From Burkholderia sp. (lineage in GTDB: Bacteria > Pseudomonadota > Gammaproteobacteria > Burkholderiales > Burkholderiaceae): a stretch of 7,281 nucleotides of DNA. Made by a program: the position numbers and the translations under genes. The DNA lies in contig JASLEG010000305.1 in assembly GCA_030151225.1 (NCBI GenBank), forward strand, positions 1-7,281. The letters run 5' to 3'. The notes under the pieces are model-generated. The model searched no databases, was not told where the DNA came from, and worked only from the letters and a program-made list of their open reading frames with translations. This document shows positions 1 to 7,281 of the stretch, piece after piece (positions within the stretch are counted from its first letter, which is position 1; every line of letters begins with the position of its first letter).

Positions 1-208
1 CCCGCGCCGGCGCCGCCGAAGCGCCGCTCGATCGGCACCCGCAGCAGGCCCGCCGCGTGCAGCCGCGCGAATTGCGCGGCCGGCGGCGCGCCGCTGCGAT
101 CGTGCTCGGCCGCGAGCGGCGCGAATTCGCGGGCCAGCGCCCGGGCGCGGTCGAGCGCGTCGTCGGTGTCGTCGCGGCCGGTCACCGCATGAAGGTCGAG
201 AAGGGCGC

Positions 209-212
<4 letters not shown>
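1..212 (-). CDS. Acyl-CoA-dehydrogenase-like flavin monooxygenase, DszC/SfnB type (N-terminal 70 residues, cut by window edge)
   Basis: Only the first 70 codons lie in the window; the gene continues past the left edge. The ATG at 212-210 overlaps the stop of the upstream binding-protein gene in an ATGA arrangement, so it is probably translated by coupling; no clear Shine-Dalgarno precedes it. The fragment is an acidic lead (about residues 10-21), then a helical stretch with FAPLAAEHDRSG (30-41), then GLLRVPIERRFGGAGA (55-70). The E-x-DR-x-G, GLL, VP and GG-x-GA pattern is typical of the N-terminal helical domain of acyl-CoA dehydrogenase-fold flavoproteins, and resembles DszC (dibenzothiophene S-monooxygenase) and SfnB. 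DszC-type members use reduced flavin and O2 to oxidise sulfur. With a DszB-like and an LLM monooxygenase in the same operon I favour an S- or N-oxygenating role over fatty-acid oxidation. The catalytic part is not visible, so a true acyl-CoA dehydrogenase cannot be excluded. Confidence 0.8.
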
Positions 213-1807
<1,595 letters not shown>

Positions 1808-1880
1808 GTCTCTGCGATGGGGCCGGGCGCGGCCGGTCGGGTGATGAAGGCCGGGGGATGAAGGCGGATGCGCCGCGCGC

Positions 1881-3008
1881 TCAGGCGGCCGCGGCGCGGG
1901 GGACGGTGACGGCGGCGGCGGCGGCTTGTTCCGCTTCGGCCAGCGCTTGCGCCGCGTCGAATCTCGCGTCGGCCACGCGTTCGTGCGCGGCCGCGAGCGG
2001 CGCGGGCTCCACCCACGCGTCCAGATCGAAATCGGCTGGCAGGAAGCCCTGCGTGTGCAGGAAGGTCTTGAAGCCGTCGAGCGCGGCCAGCGAGGCGCGG
2101 TCCAGGCCGATCGTCATCTGCCGGTGCACGTCGGGCCGGTAGGCGCGGCGCACCCAGTGCTCGGCGCTGCGCGTCTCGCGCGCCAGGTACGCGATCGTGT
2201 CGTCGGCATGCGCGGCGCTCCAGGCGCCGGCCTCCAGGGTGCGCGCCAGCACGCGCTCGACGATGTCGGGCCGCTCGCGCAGCAGCTTCGCGTCCACCGT
2301 GAGCGGGCGCGGCGTGCCGTTGTTCGCGTGCAGGTGCCGATCCGGCTGCTCGCCGATCTCCACCAGCACGTGCGCGCCGAGCTGGTTCGCGATGTCGAGG
2401 CCGGTGGCGCCCTTCACGAACACCACGTCCGCCTCGCCGCGCAGCAGCGCCGCGGCCTCGCGCGAGAACTCGTGCGGGCGCTGCGCGGCGAGCCACGCGG
2501 CCACCGGCAGCGTGGCGGCCGGCGCGGCGTCGGCCAGGCTCAGTGGCGCGTGCGGCAGCTCCACGAGCCGCACCGCGTCGAGCGGCACGCCGTGCACGTC
2601 GAGCAGCGAGGCGAAGCCGCGCAGCGCCGTGGCGCGATGAAAATCCACCACCCCGGCGCGGGTGTTGACGGGCAGCCCGAAGCGGGCCCGCGCGAACGTG
2701 TCGGGCGAGGCGGCCCATTTCGGATCGAGCGCGATCAGCGCCTGGAATTCGTCGACCCACGACAGCGCCACGAGCCGCGTGTCGCTGCCCTGCGCGCGGG
2801 CCCATAGCGCCGGGATGTTGCCGCCCTGGCGGAACGACCAGGGCTGGCCGTGGGTGAAATGCGAGCGGCGGATGCGCGGATCGTCGGCGTCCTGCAGCGC
2901 GGCGATGGCGAAGCCGTCGGCCGCGAATTCGTCGTGCAGCCGGCGCTGGCGGATCGCCACGCCGAACGGCGTCGGGGCGGGACATCGGGTGTACCAGAGC
3001 GTGGTCAT
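1881..3008 (-). CDS. DszB-like sulfinate desulfinase (substrate-binding-protein fold, probable cytoplasmic enzyme)
   Basis: This 375-residue protein belongs to the NMT1/SsuA-like fold and resembles DszB, which hydrolyses 2'-hydroxybiphenyl-2-sulfinate to 2-hydroxybiphenyl and sulfite. Known DszB active-site residues are Cys27, His60 and Arg70. All have counterparts: Cys9 in RCPAP (DszB NCPVP), His50 in HFTHGQP (DszB HFTYDQP), and Arg60, ten residues after the His as in DszB, followed by GG-x-IP as in DszB. DszB Tyr63 is replaced by His53. Cys9 is the only cysteine, and DszB also has a single one. A later stretch (GATGLDIANQLGAHVLVEIG, then LLRERPDIVERVLARTLEAG) also aligns with DszB. Only eight residues precede the catalytic Cys and there is no signal peptide, which argues against a periplasmic binding protein. 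The ATG at 3008 has an AGGA seven bases upstream. An alanine-rich tail of about 35 residues exceeds the DszB end. The family call is firm; the actual sulfinate is unknown, and another C-S or C-C hydrolase activity is possible. Confidence 0.82.
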   Translation of the reverse strand: MTTLWYTRCPAPTPFGVAIRQRRLHDEFAADGFAIAALQDADDPRIRRSHFTHGQPWSFRQGGNIPALWARAQGSDTRLVALSWVDEFQALIALDPKWAASPDTFARARFGLPVNTRAGVVDFHRATALRGFASLLDVHGVPLDAVRLVELPHAPLSLADAAPAATLPVAAWLAAQRPHEFSREAAALLRGEADVVFVKGATGLDIANQLGAHVLVEIGEQPDRHLHANNGTPRPLTVDAKLLRERPDIVERVLARTLEAGAWSAAHADDTIAYLARETRSAEHWVRRAYRPDVHRQMTIGLDRASLAALDGFKTFLHTQGFLPADFDLDAWVEPAPLAAAHERVADARFDAAQALAEAEQAAAAAVTVPRAAAA

Positions 3009-3060
3009 GATGGGGTCCTGAAGTGGCGGGCGAACGGAGCGCGGGCGCGACGGGGCGGAT

Positions 3061-4278
3061 TCAGTGCCGCAGCCCGGCCTCGCGCAGCAGCGGCAGCACG
3101 CGGCGGCCGAACAGGTCGAGGTCGGGGCGGAAGTCGTAGAAGCTCAGCTGCACGCCGTCCACGCCGGCCGCGTGCAGGCGCACGATCGCGTCGGCCACTT
3201 CCTCGGGCGAGCCGGTGATCGACATGTTGCCGCCCAGCGCGCGGTGCTCGGCCTTGGCGCGCTCGGCCGCGTTGCCGCGCCACGCGTGCGCGTCGCTGTC
3301 GAAGCGGTGGAAGCTGCCCTGGTCGGCATGGGCGACGATCGCCTCGCGATACTCGCGCGCCTCGGCGGCCGTCTCGCGGCAGATCACCATCGGGTTCAGC
3401 AGGGTGCGGATGCGGCGCCCGTAGGAAGCCGCGGCGGCCTTCACGCGCGCGGCGTGGGCCGGCACGGTGTCCAGCGCGGCCTCGAGCGTCGGGCCGCCGG
3501 GGCTCGTGATGAACACCACGTCGGAATAGCGGGCAGCGAAATCGATGCCGGCGTCCGAGCCGGTGGCGTTGATCAGCAGCGGGCGGCCGTGGCGCGGCTT
3601 GGGCGTGACGAAGGCCTCGCCGAGCTGCCAGCGCGACAGCTCGGGCGCGAACGAGAAGTTCTCGGGCTGCACCCACAGCTGCTGCACGGCGTCGAGGAAC
3701 TCGGCGGCGAGCCGGTAGCGCTGATCGTGCTCGATGCGCTGCCAGCCGAACATCTCGTGCTCGATCGCGCGGTGGCCGGTGACCACGTTGATGCCCCAGC
3801 GGCCCTTCGAGATGTGGTCGAGCGTGGCCGTGAACTTCGCGAAGTGCAGCGGGTGCCACGGCCCGTACAGCACGTGGCTGGTGGCGGCCAGGATGATGCG
3901 CTCGGTGCGCGCGGTGAGCGCCGCGAGCGTCATGAACGAGTCGAGCGCGTGGCCGTCGAACACGCCGCCGTAGCCGCCCTTCGGCAGCCATTGCGACAGC
4001 GCGAACACCAGGTCGAAGCCGAGCGCTTCGGCCTTCGCCACGAGCTCGGCGTTGTAGTCGAACGACCAGTCGGTGCTGCGCGGCAGCGTGGAGGCGCTCC
4101 AGCCGCCGGCCTGGATCGGCAGGAACAGGCCCAGCATCAGCGGCTGCGCGAACACGCGCGACACCGGGCTGTCGGGGAACTCGGCCGGCGAGGGCACCGG
4201 CAGGAACGGCGTGGCCGGGTGCCGGGCCGTGGCGTCGGCAGGGGATTGAAGCGCGTCGGGCGCGAGAGTCTGGTTCAC
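3061..4278 (-). CDS. LLM-class FMNH2-dependent monooxygenase, SfnG/SsuD type
   Basis: From the GTG at 4278 the product has 405 residues and folds as a bacterial luciferase-like TIM barrel. Family landmarks in order are MLGLFLPIQAGGW (48-60), TDWSFDYN (69-76), GFDLVFALSQWLPKGGYGG (87-105), LDHISKGRWGINVVTGH (153-169), EHDQRYRLAAEFLDAVQQLW (183-202) and the FMN-phosphate-type segment NATGSDAGIDFAARYSD (237-253). These match dimethylsulfone monooxygenase SfnG and alkanesulfonate monooxygenase SsuD, which use FMNH2 and O2 to cleave C-S bonds to a sulfinate or sulfite plus an aldehyde. It would depend on a separate NAD(P)H:FMN reductase, not seen here. First in the leftward operon, it lies 52 bases before the DszB-like gene. 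The frame stays open to an ATG at 4590, but the upstream stretch has poor codon character. I chose GTG 4278 (VNQTLAP) because the coding texture begins there; GTG 4380 or ATG 4134 are alternatives. None has a good Shine-Dalgarno. Confidence 0.9.
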   Translation of the reverse strand: MNQTLAPDALQSPADATARHPATPFLPVPSPAEFPDSPVSRVFAQPLMLGLFLPIQAGGWSASTLPRSTDWSFDYNAELVAKAEALGFDLVFALSQWLPKGGYGGVFDGHALDSFMTLAALTARTERIILAATSHVLYGPWHPLHFAKFTATLDHISKGRWGINVVTGHRAIEHEMFGWQRIEHDQRYRLAAEFLDAVQQLWVQPENFSFAPELSRWQLGEAFVTPKPRHGRPLLINATGSDAGIDFAARYSDVVFITSPGGPTLEAALDTVPAHAARVKAAAASYGRRIRTLLNPMVICRETAAEAREYREAIVAHADQGSFHRFDSDAHAWRGNAAERAKAEHRALGGNMSITGSPEEVADAIVRLHAAGVDGVQLSFYDFRPDLDLFGRRVLPLLREAGLRH

Positions 4279-4434
4279 GTTGGCGATCGGTTCGGAGCCG
4301 GGCCGGGCTCGGCGTGGCTGCTGGATTGGCGCGGATGCCGCGATGGCGCCGTTGCGGCGCGCCGGCGGCGCTCGTGTCACGTGGCGGCCATTCAAGCACG
4401 CACCGATTGAGCCGGACAACGAAGCATTTCTGAT

Positions 4435-4447
4435 TTCGATTGTCGAA
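4435..4447. promoter_or_regulatory. Perfect inverted repeat TTCGA-TTG-TCGAA, candidate operator
   Basis: TTCGA and its exact reverse complement TCGAA flank a three-base TTG. The element lies in the AT-rich island of the divergent intergenic region, about 157 bases upstream of the leftward start and 182 upstream of the rightward start. The placement suits a regulator acting on both operons. Five-base arms occur often by chance, and the element does not match an operator that I recognise, so this is only a candidate. Confidence 0.3.
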
Positions 4448-4499
4448 CCCGGCGATGGATTCGGTCGCGCCGCGCGATAAGCAAAGCGGGAATGCTTGG

Positions 4500-4528
4500 T
4501 TGGAGCGGGCCGTGCCCGGGCCGATACT
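4500..4528 (+). promoter_or_regulatory. Weak sigma-70-like promoter candidate for the rightward operon
   Basis: TTGGAG (4500-4505) and GATACT (4523-4528) are separated by 17 bases. The -35 matches the consensus at three of six positions and the -10 at four of six. It would give a leader of roughly 95 bases before the ATG at 4629. It is the best-spaced rightward pair that I found by eye, but it is weak and could easily be chance. Confidence 0.2.
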
Positions 4529-4628
4529 GAATCGATCCGGCGTCCGCCCGGTGCGCCGTCGTTCCGGCATGCACAGCGCTGCCGCGGCACGGGCCCGCCG
4601 ACCCTTCACGTTTCCCGGAGAGCCCCCG

Positions 4629-6083
4629 ATGTCCGTATCGCCCGACCCGAATCGCGACGCCCGCGACACGCTGCGCCTGATCGGCCCCGATCCCGAGAAC
4701 TGGGTGCCCGATCGCCCCGGCATCGACCACAACGTGCTGGTGGTGGGCGGCGGCCAGAGCGGCGCGGCCTATGCGTTCGGGCTGCGCCGCGCCGGCATCG
4801 GGCGGGTAGCCGTGATCGACGCGGCAGCCGATCCGTCGCGGGCCGGCGTGTGGACCACGCGGGCCCGCATGCGCCTGCTGCGCACGCCGAAGACGCTGGC
4901 CGGGCCGGAAGCCGGGCTGCCCGGCCTGGGCTTTCGCGCCTGGCACGACGCGCATTACGGCGTGGACGCGTTCGATGCCTTCGAGCGCATTCCGCGCGAG
5001 CGCTGGGCCGCGTATCTGGCCTGGTATCGAGACTTTCTCGGCATCGCGATTCGCTACGGCACGCGGCTCGCGCGCATCGAGCCGGCCGGCGATCACTTCC
5101 GCGCGCATCTGGTGGTGCGCGACGCGCTGGGAGAGCACACGGTGGTGGAAACCGCGCGCAAGATCGTGCTGGCCAACGGCGTGGCCGGCAACGGTCGGCC
5201 GAACCTGCCGCCGGTGCTGGCCGGGCTGCCGCGCACGCATCTCGCGCATACCTCCGACGCGATCGACTTCGCGGCGCTGCGCGGCCGCCGGGTGGCCGTG
5301 ATCGGCGGCGCGGCCTCGGCGTTCGACGCGGCCGCCACCGCGCTCGAGGCCGGCGCGGCCGAGGTGCATCTGTTCGTGCGTCGCCCCGCGCTGGCCGCGT
5401 TGCCGGTGTCGCGCGCGCGGGCCTATCCGGGCGCCTACGACAATTACCCGTCGCTGCCCGACGCGCTGCGCTGGCAGCTCGCGCGACGCTTCCGCGAGGC
5501 CGGTTCCACCGCGCCGGCCGATGCGGTGGAACGCGCCACGCGCCACGCCAACTTCCACCTGCATCTCGGCGCGCCGTGGCAGGCCGCGCGCGTGGAGGGC
5601 GGGCAGGTGATCGCGCAGGCCGCCGACGAGCACTTCGCCTTCGATTTCGCGATCGCCGGCACCGGCTACGCGATCGATCTGCACGCACGCCCCGAGCTGG
5701 CCGACTTCGCCGACGAGGTGCTGCTCTGGCGCGATCGCTACCAGCCCGCGCCGCACGATCGCGACGACGCGCTCGGCGCGCATCCGTATCTCGGCACCGC
5801 GCTCGAATACCAGGCGCGCACGCCCGGCGCGGCGCCGTACCTGCGCCATATCCACGTGCACAACCCGGCCGGCTTCGTCAGCTTCGGCGTGCCGGTGGGC
5901 GACGTGCCGTGCATGAAGCGCGACATCCCGGCCGTGATCGCGCGCATCAGCGCCGACCTGTTCGCGGCCGATCTGGACGCCCACGCGGCGCGCATGAGCG
6001 GCGAGGTGCCGGCCGACTTCCCGGCCGAGGCCTACGCGCACCGGATCTGGCGACATGCGCCCGCCACCCTGGCATCGGCCTGA
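4629..6083 (+). CDS. FAD/NAD(P)H-binding oxidoreductase, flavin-containing monooxygenase-like
   Basis: From ATG 4629, with GGAGAG six bases upstream, the product has 484 residues. It has the two-dinucleotide-fold layout of class B flavoprotein monooxygenases. NVLVVGGGQSGAAYAFGLRRAG (35-56) is the FAD GxGxxG motif. RRVAVIGGAASAFDAAATAL (220-239) is the NAD(P)H fold, with Ala228 where the second glycine of GxGxxG/A normally sits. FAIAGTGYAIDL (340-351) is the ATG-like motif closing the FAD domain. The region at about 197-213 (VLAGLPRTHLAHTSDAI) occupies the place of the FMO/Baeyer-Villiger fingerprint in altered form. The usual reaction is NADPH- and O2-dependent N-, S- or Baeyer-Villiger oxygenation. 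In this locus, S-oxygenation of the imported compound is my inference. The in-frame extension back to 4440 is rejected because the Shine-Dalgarno and the coding texture start at 4629. The permease gene follows after 15 bases, so the two are probably cotranscribed. Confidence 0.88.
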   Translation: MSVSPDPNRDARDTLRLIGPDPENWVPDRPGIDHNVLVVGGGQSGAAYAFGLRRAGIGRVAVIDAAADPSRAGVWTTRARMRLLRTPKTLAGPEAGLPGLGFRAWHDAHYGVDAFDAFERIPRERWAAYLAWYRDFLGIAIRYGTRLARIEPAGDHFRAHLVVRDALGEHTVVETARKIVLANGVAGNGRPNLPPVLAGLPRTHLAHTSDAIDFAALRGRRVAVIGGAASAFDAAATALEAGAAEVHLFVRRPALAALPVSRARAYPGAYDNYPSLPDALRWQLARRFREAGSTAPADAVERATRHANFHLHLGAPWQAARVEGGQVIAQAADEHFAFDFAIAGTGYAIDLHARPELADFADEVLLWRDRYQPAPHDRDDALGAHPYLGTALEYQARTPGAAPYLRHIHVHNPAGFVSFGVPVGDVPCMKRDIPAVIARISADLFAADLDAHAARMSGEVPADFPAEAYAHRIWRHAPATLASA

Positions 6084-6098
6084 GCCGCGGAGCGCCCC

Positions 6099-7082
6099 AT
6101 GACCCCCCGCAACCGACGCTGGCTCGCGGTGCTGCGGCGCACCGCGTGGCAGGCGTTGCCGACCGCGCTCGGCATCGTGATCCTCGACTTCTTCCTGCTC
6201 AGGCTGCTGCCCGGCGATGCGGCGGACGTGCTGGCCGGCGAGGCCGGCTCGGCCACCGCCGAGACGATGGCGATGCTGCGCGCGAAGTTCGGCCTCGACC
6301 AGCCGATCCTGCATCAGCTGGCCAGCTATCTGTCGAACCTCGCGCACCTGAGCCTCGGTTATTCGCCGCGCTACGACATGCCCGTGATGCAGCTGATCCT
6401 GGCGCGCCTGCCGAACACGCTGCTGCTGATGGGCGCGGCGCTCTCGCTCGCGGTGCTCGGCGGCATCGTGCTCGGCGCGGCGATGGCGCATTGGGCCGGG
6501 CGCTGGCCCGATCGCGTGCTGTCGGTGTTCGCGCTGCTGTTCTATTCCACGCCGGGTTTCTGGATCGGGCTGCTCGCGATCGTGCTGTTCTCGGTGCGGC
6601 TCGGCTGGCTGCCGAGCGGCGGCGACGTGACGATCGGCGCCTCGCTGCACGGCCTCGCGTGGCTGGCCGACATCGGGCGCCACCTGCTGCTGCCGGCGCT
6701 GACGCTCGCGGCCTTCTTCGTGGCGATCTACGCGCGGCTGGTGCGCGCGGCGATGCTCGAGGTGCAGCGCCAGGATTTCGTGCGCACCGCGCAGGCCAAG
6801 GGCCTGCATCCGCTGCGCGTGACGGTGCGCCACGTGCTGCGCAACGCGCTGATGCCGCTCACCACCATGGTGGGCCTGCACGTCGGCACGCTGCTCGGCG
6901 GCGCGGCCGTGACCGAGACGGTGTTCAGCTGGCCCGGCCTCGGCCGGCTCGCGCTCGACGCCGTGCTCGCGCGCGACTTCAACGTGCTGCTCGGCGTGCT
7001 GCTGCTGTCCTCGTTGGTGGTGATCGCGGCCAACGTGCTGGTCGACCTGTTCCAGGCCTGGCTCGATCCGCGCATCGCCTGA
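6099..7082 (+). CDS. ABC transporter permease, DppB/OppB/GsiC type
   Basis: This 327-residue integral membrane protein has the standard layout of the first permease of dipeptide/oligopeptide/nickel-type importers. TM1 is at about 17-36, ending in the family hallmark RLLPGDAAD (35-43). A periplasmic segment follows with FGLDQPILHQLASYLSNLAHLSLGYS (64-89). Further membrane spans lie near 105-130, 140-165, 195-213, 253-271 and 297-315. The cytoplasmic EAA loop that docks on the ATPase is clear at 211-253 (YARLVRAAMLEVQRQDFVRT then AKGLHPLRVTVRHVLRNALMP). ETVFSWPGLGRLALDA (273-288) and the C-terminal LVDLFQAWLDPRI are also typical. Length is normal and nothing is missing. GGAG lies six bases before the ATG. 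It would pair with the product of the next gene, with ATPases beyond the window, and with the binding protein encoded at the other end of the locus. Confidence 0.96.
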   Translation: MTPRNRRWLAVLRRTAWQALPTALGIVILDFFLLRLLPGDAADVLAGEAGSATAETMAMLRAKFGLDQPILHQLASYLSNLAHLSLGYSPRYDMPVMQLILARLPNTLLLMGAALSLAVLGGIVLGAAMAHWAGRWPDRVLSVFALLFYSTPGFWIGLLAIVLFSVRLGWLPSGGDVTIGASLHGLAWLADIGRHLLLPALTLAAFFVAIYARLVRAAMLEVQRQDFVRTAQAKGLHPLRVTVRHVLRNALMPLTTMVGLHVGTLLGGAAVTETVFSWPGLGRLALDAVLARDFNVLLGVLLLSSLVVIAANVLVDLFQAWLDPRIA

Positions 7083-7117
7083 GCGCGGCGCGGCGGCTTC
7101 ATTCCAGGCTTCCCTCC

Positions 7118-7125
7118 GGAGGAAA
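7118..7125 (+). promoter_or_regulatory. Strong Shine-Dalgarno GGAGGAAA for the last gene
   Basis: GGAGG at 7118-7122 sits six bases before the ATG at 7129. It is the strongest ribosome-binding site in the window and fixes the start of the truncated last gene. The G-rich half is the right arm of a 10-base palindrome CCTCCGGAGG (7113-7122). Confidence 0.75.
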
Positions 7126-7128
7126 CGC

Positions 7129-7281
7129 ATGACCCCAGACACCTCGAACGCGGTCCGCGCGGCCGCGTCGTCTCCCACGATCGCGGCCTCGGCCGGCGGC
7201 TCGCCGTGGCGCGCCCAGCTCGGCGGCGCGCTGTTCGGCCGGCTCGGCGGAGCGGCGGGCACGGCCGATCAGGCCGCCACG
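7129..7281 (+). CDS. Probable second ABC permease, DppC/OppC type (N-terminal 51 residues, cut by window edge)
   Basis: An open frame of 51 codons starts at ATG 7129 behind an excellent Shine-Dalgarno, 46 bases after the permease stop, and continues off the right edge. The visible part (MTPDTSNAVRAAASSPTIAA, then SPWRAQLGGALFGRLGGAAG) is an Ala/Ser/Gly-rich hydrophilic leader with no diagnostic motif. DppC/OppC-type permeases often carry such a variable cytoplasmic N-terminal extension before TM1, and dppB-dppC is the standard gene order. The assignment therefore rests on position. An ATPase fusion or an unrelated gene is possible but less likely. Confidence 0.65.
   Translation, partial: MTPDTSNAVRAAASSPTIAASAGGSPWRAQLGGALFGRLGGAAGTADQAAT

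Larger units (their letters stand above)
4279..4628. promoter_or_regulatory. Divergent intergenic region between the two operons
   Basis: About 350 bases separate the two outward-reading genes and should hold both promoters. I see no convincing gene. The part nearest the leftward gene is as GC-rich as coding DNA, but 4421-4447 is a clearly AT-richer patch containing a short inverted repeat, the likeliest site for regulator or polymerase contact. No textbook sigma-70 or sigma-54 promoter is evident in either direction. A weak rightward sigma-70 candidate is TTGGAG at 4500-4505, a 17-base spacer, and GATACT at 4523-4528. The reading frames that cross this region in both directions lack homology-like motifs and I take them as incidental. 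Confidence 0.6.

Noticed and set aside
1821..1834. Hairpin GGCCG-GGCG-CGGCC between the DszB-like and binding-protein genes as a terminator
   Set aside because: Five-base stem in very GC-rich DNA with no T-tract on either strand; the spacing suggests a continuous operon.
1843..1865. Direct repeat GATGAAGGC twice, 14 bases apart
   Set aside because: Nine bases, two copies only, in low-complexity intergenic DNA; no sign of a regulator site or mobile element.
3064..4410. 448-codon plus-strand frame opposite the LLM monooxygenase
   Set aside because: Antisense shadow; no recognisable motif, and the minus strand has all the LLM landmarks.
4279..4628. Sigma-54 promoter expected for an sfn-like sulfone locus
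   Set aside because: No TGGCAC-N5-TTGC-like element with correct spacing found on either strand by eye.
4496..7132. Long plus-strand open frame (878 codons) offset from the oxidoreductase and permease frames
   Set aside because: Arg/Ala-rich out-of-frame reading of two well-supported genes; no start signal or motif.
4392..7262. Very long open frame on the minus strand (956 codons) antisense to the oxidoreductase and permease genes
   Set aside because: The translation is a monotonous R/H/A/G/Q-rich sequence with no domain motif. It is the expected shadow of high-GC coding DNA, and the plus-strand genes opposite carry clear family signatures.

Overview
The window is about 70% G+C with strong G/C third-position bias. 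Its genes look like those of a beta-proteobacterium of the Burkholderia / Paraburkholderia type. That placement is inferred from composition and protein style; no taxonomic marker gene is present.

The layout is two divergent gene sets around a roughly 350-bp intergenic region (4279-4628). Leftward, in order of transcription, are: an FMN-dependent LLM-class monooxygenase of the SfnG/SsuD type (3061-4278); a protein with the fold and complete catalytic signature of the sulfinate desulfinase DszB (1881-3008); an exported family 5 (Dpp/Opp-type) solute-binding protein (209-1807); and, overlapping its stop codon, the N-terminus of an acyl-CoA-dehydrogenase-like flavoprotein of the DszC/SfnB type that runs off the left edge (1-212). 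Rightward are: an FMO-like FAD/NAD(P)H oxidoreductase (4629-6083); a DppB/OppB-type permease (6099-7082); and the start of another reading frame, probably the partner DppC/OppC-type permease (7129 to the right edge).

The simplest reading is an uptake and desulfurization locus for an organosulfur compound. The binding protein and permeases would import it. Flavin-dependent oxygenases would oxidise it at sulfur and cleave a C-S bond, and the DszB-like enzyme would release sulfite from a sulfinate. The leftward order (A-like, B-like, binding protein, C-like) matches the classical dszABC order of Rhodococcus with a transporter gene inserted. The DszB-like protein keeps the Cys/His/Arg active site and the Gly-Gly after the Arg, has a single cysteine and has no signal peptide. 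It is therefore more likely a cytoplasmic enzyme than the ABC substrate-binding protein that automatic annotation would probably call it. The substrate cannot be read from the sequence. No flavin reductase, transporter ATPase or regulator lies inside the window.

No tRNA, rRNA, CRISPR array, insertion sequence or convincing rho-independent terminator was seen.
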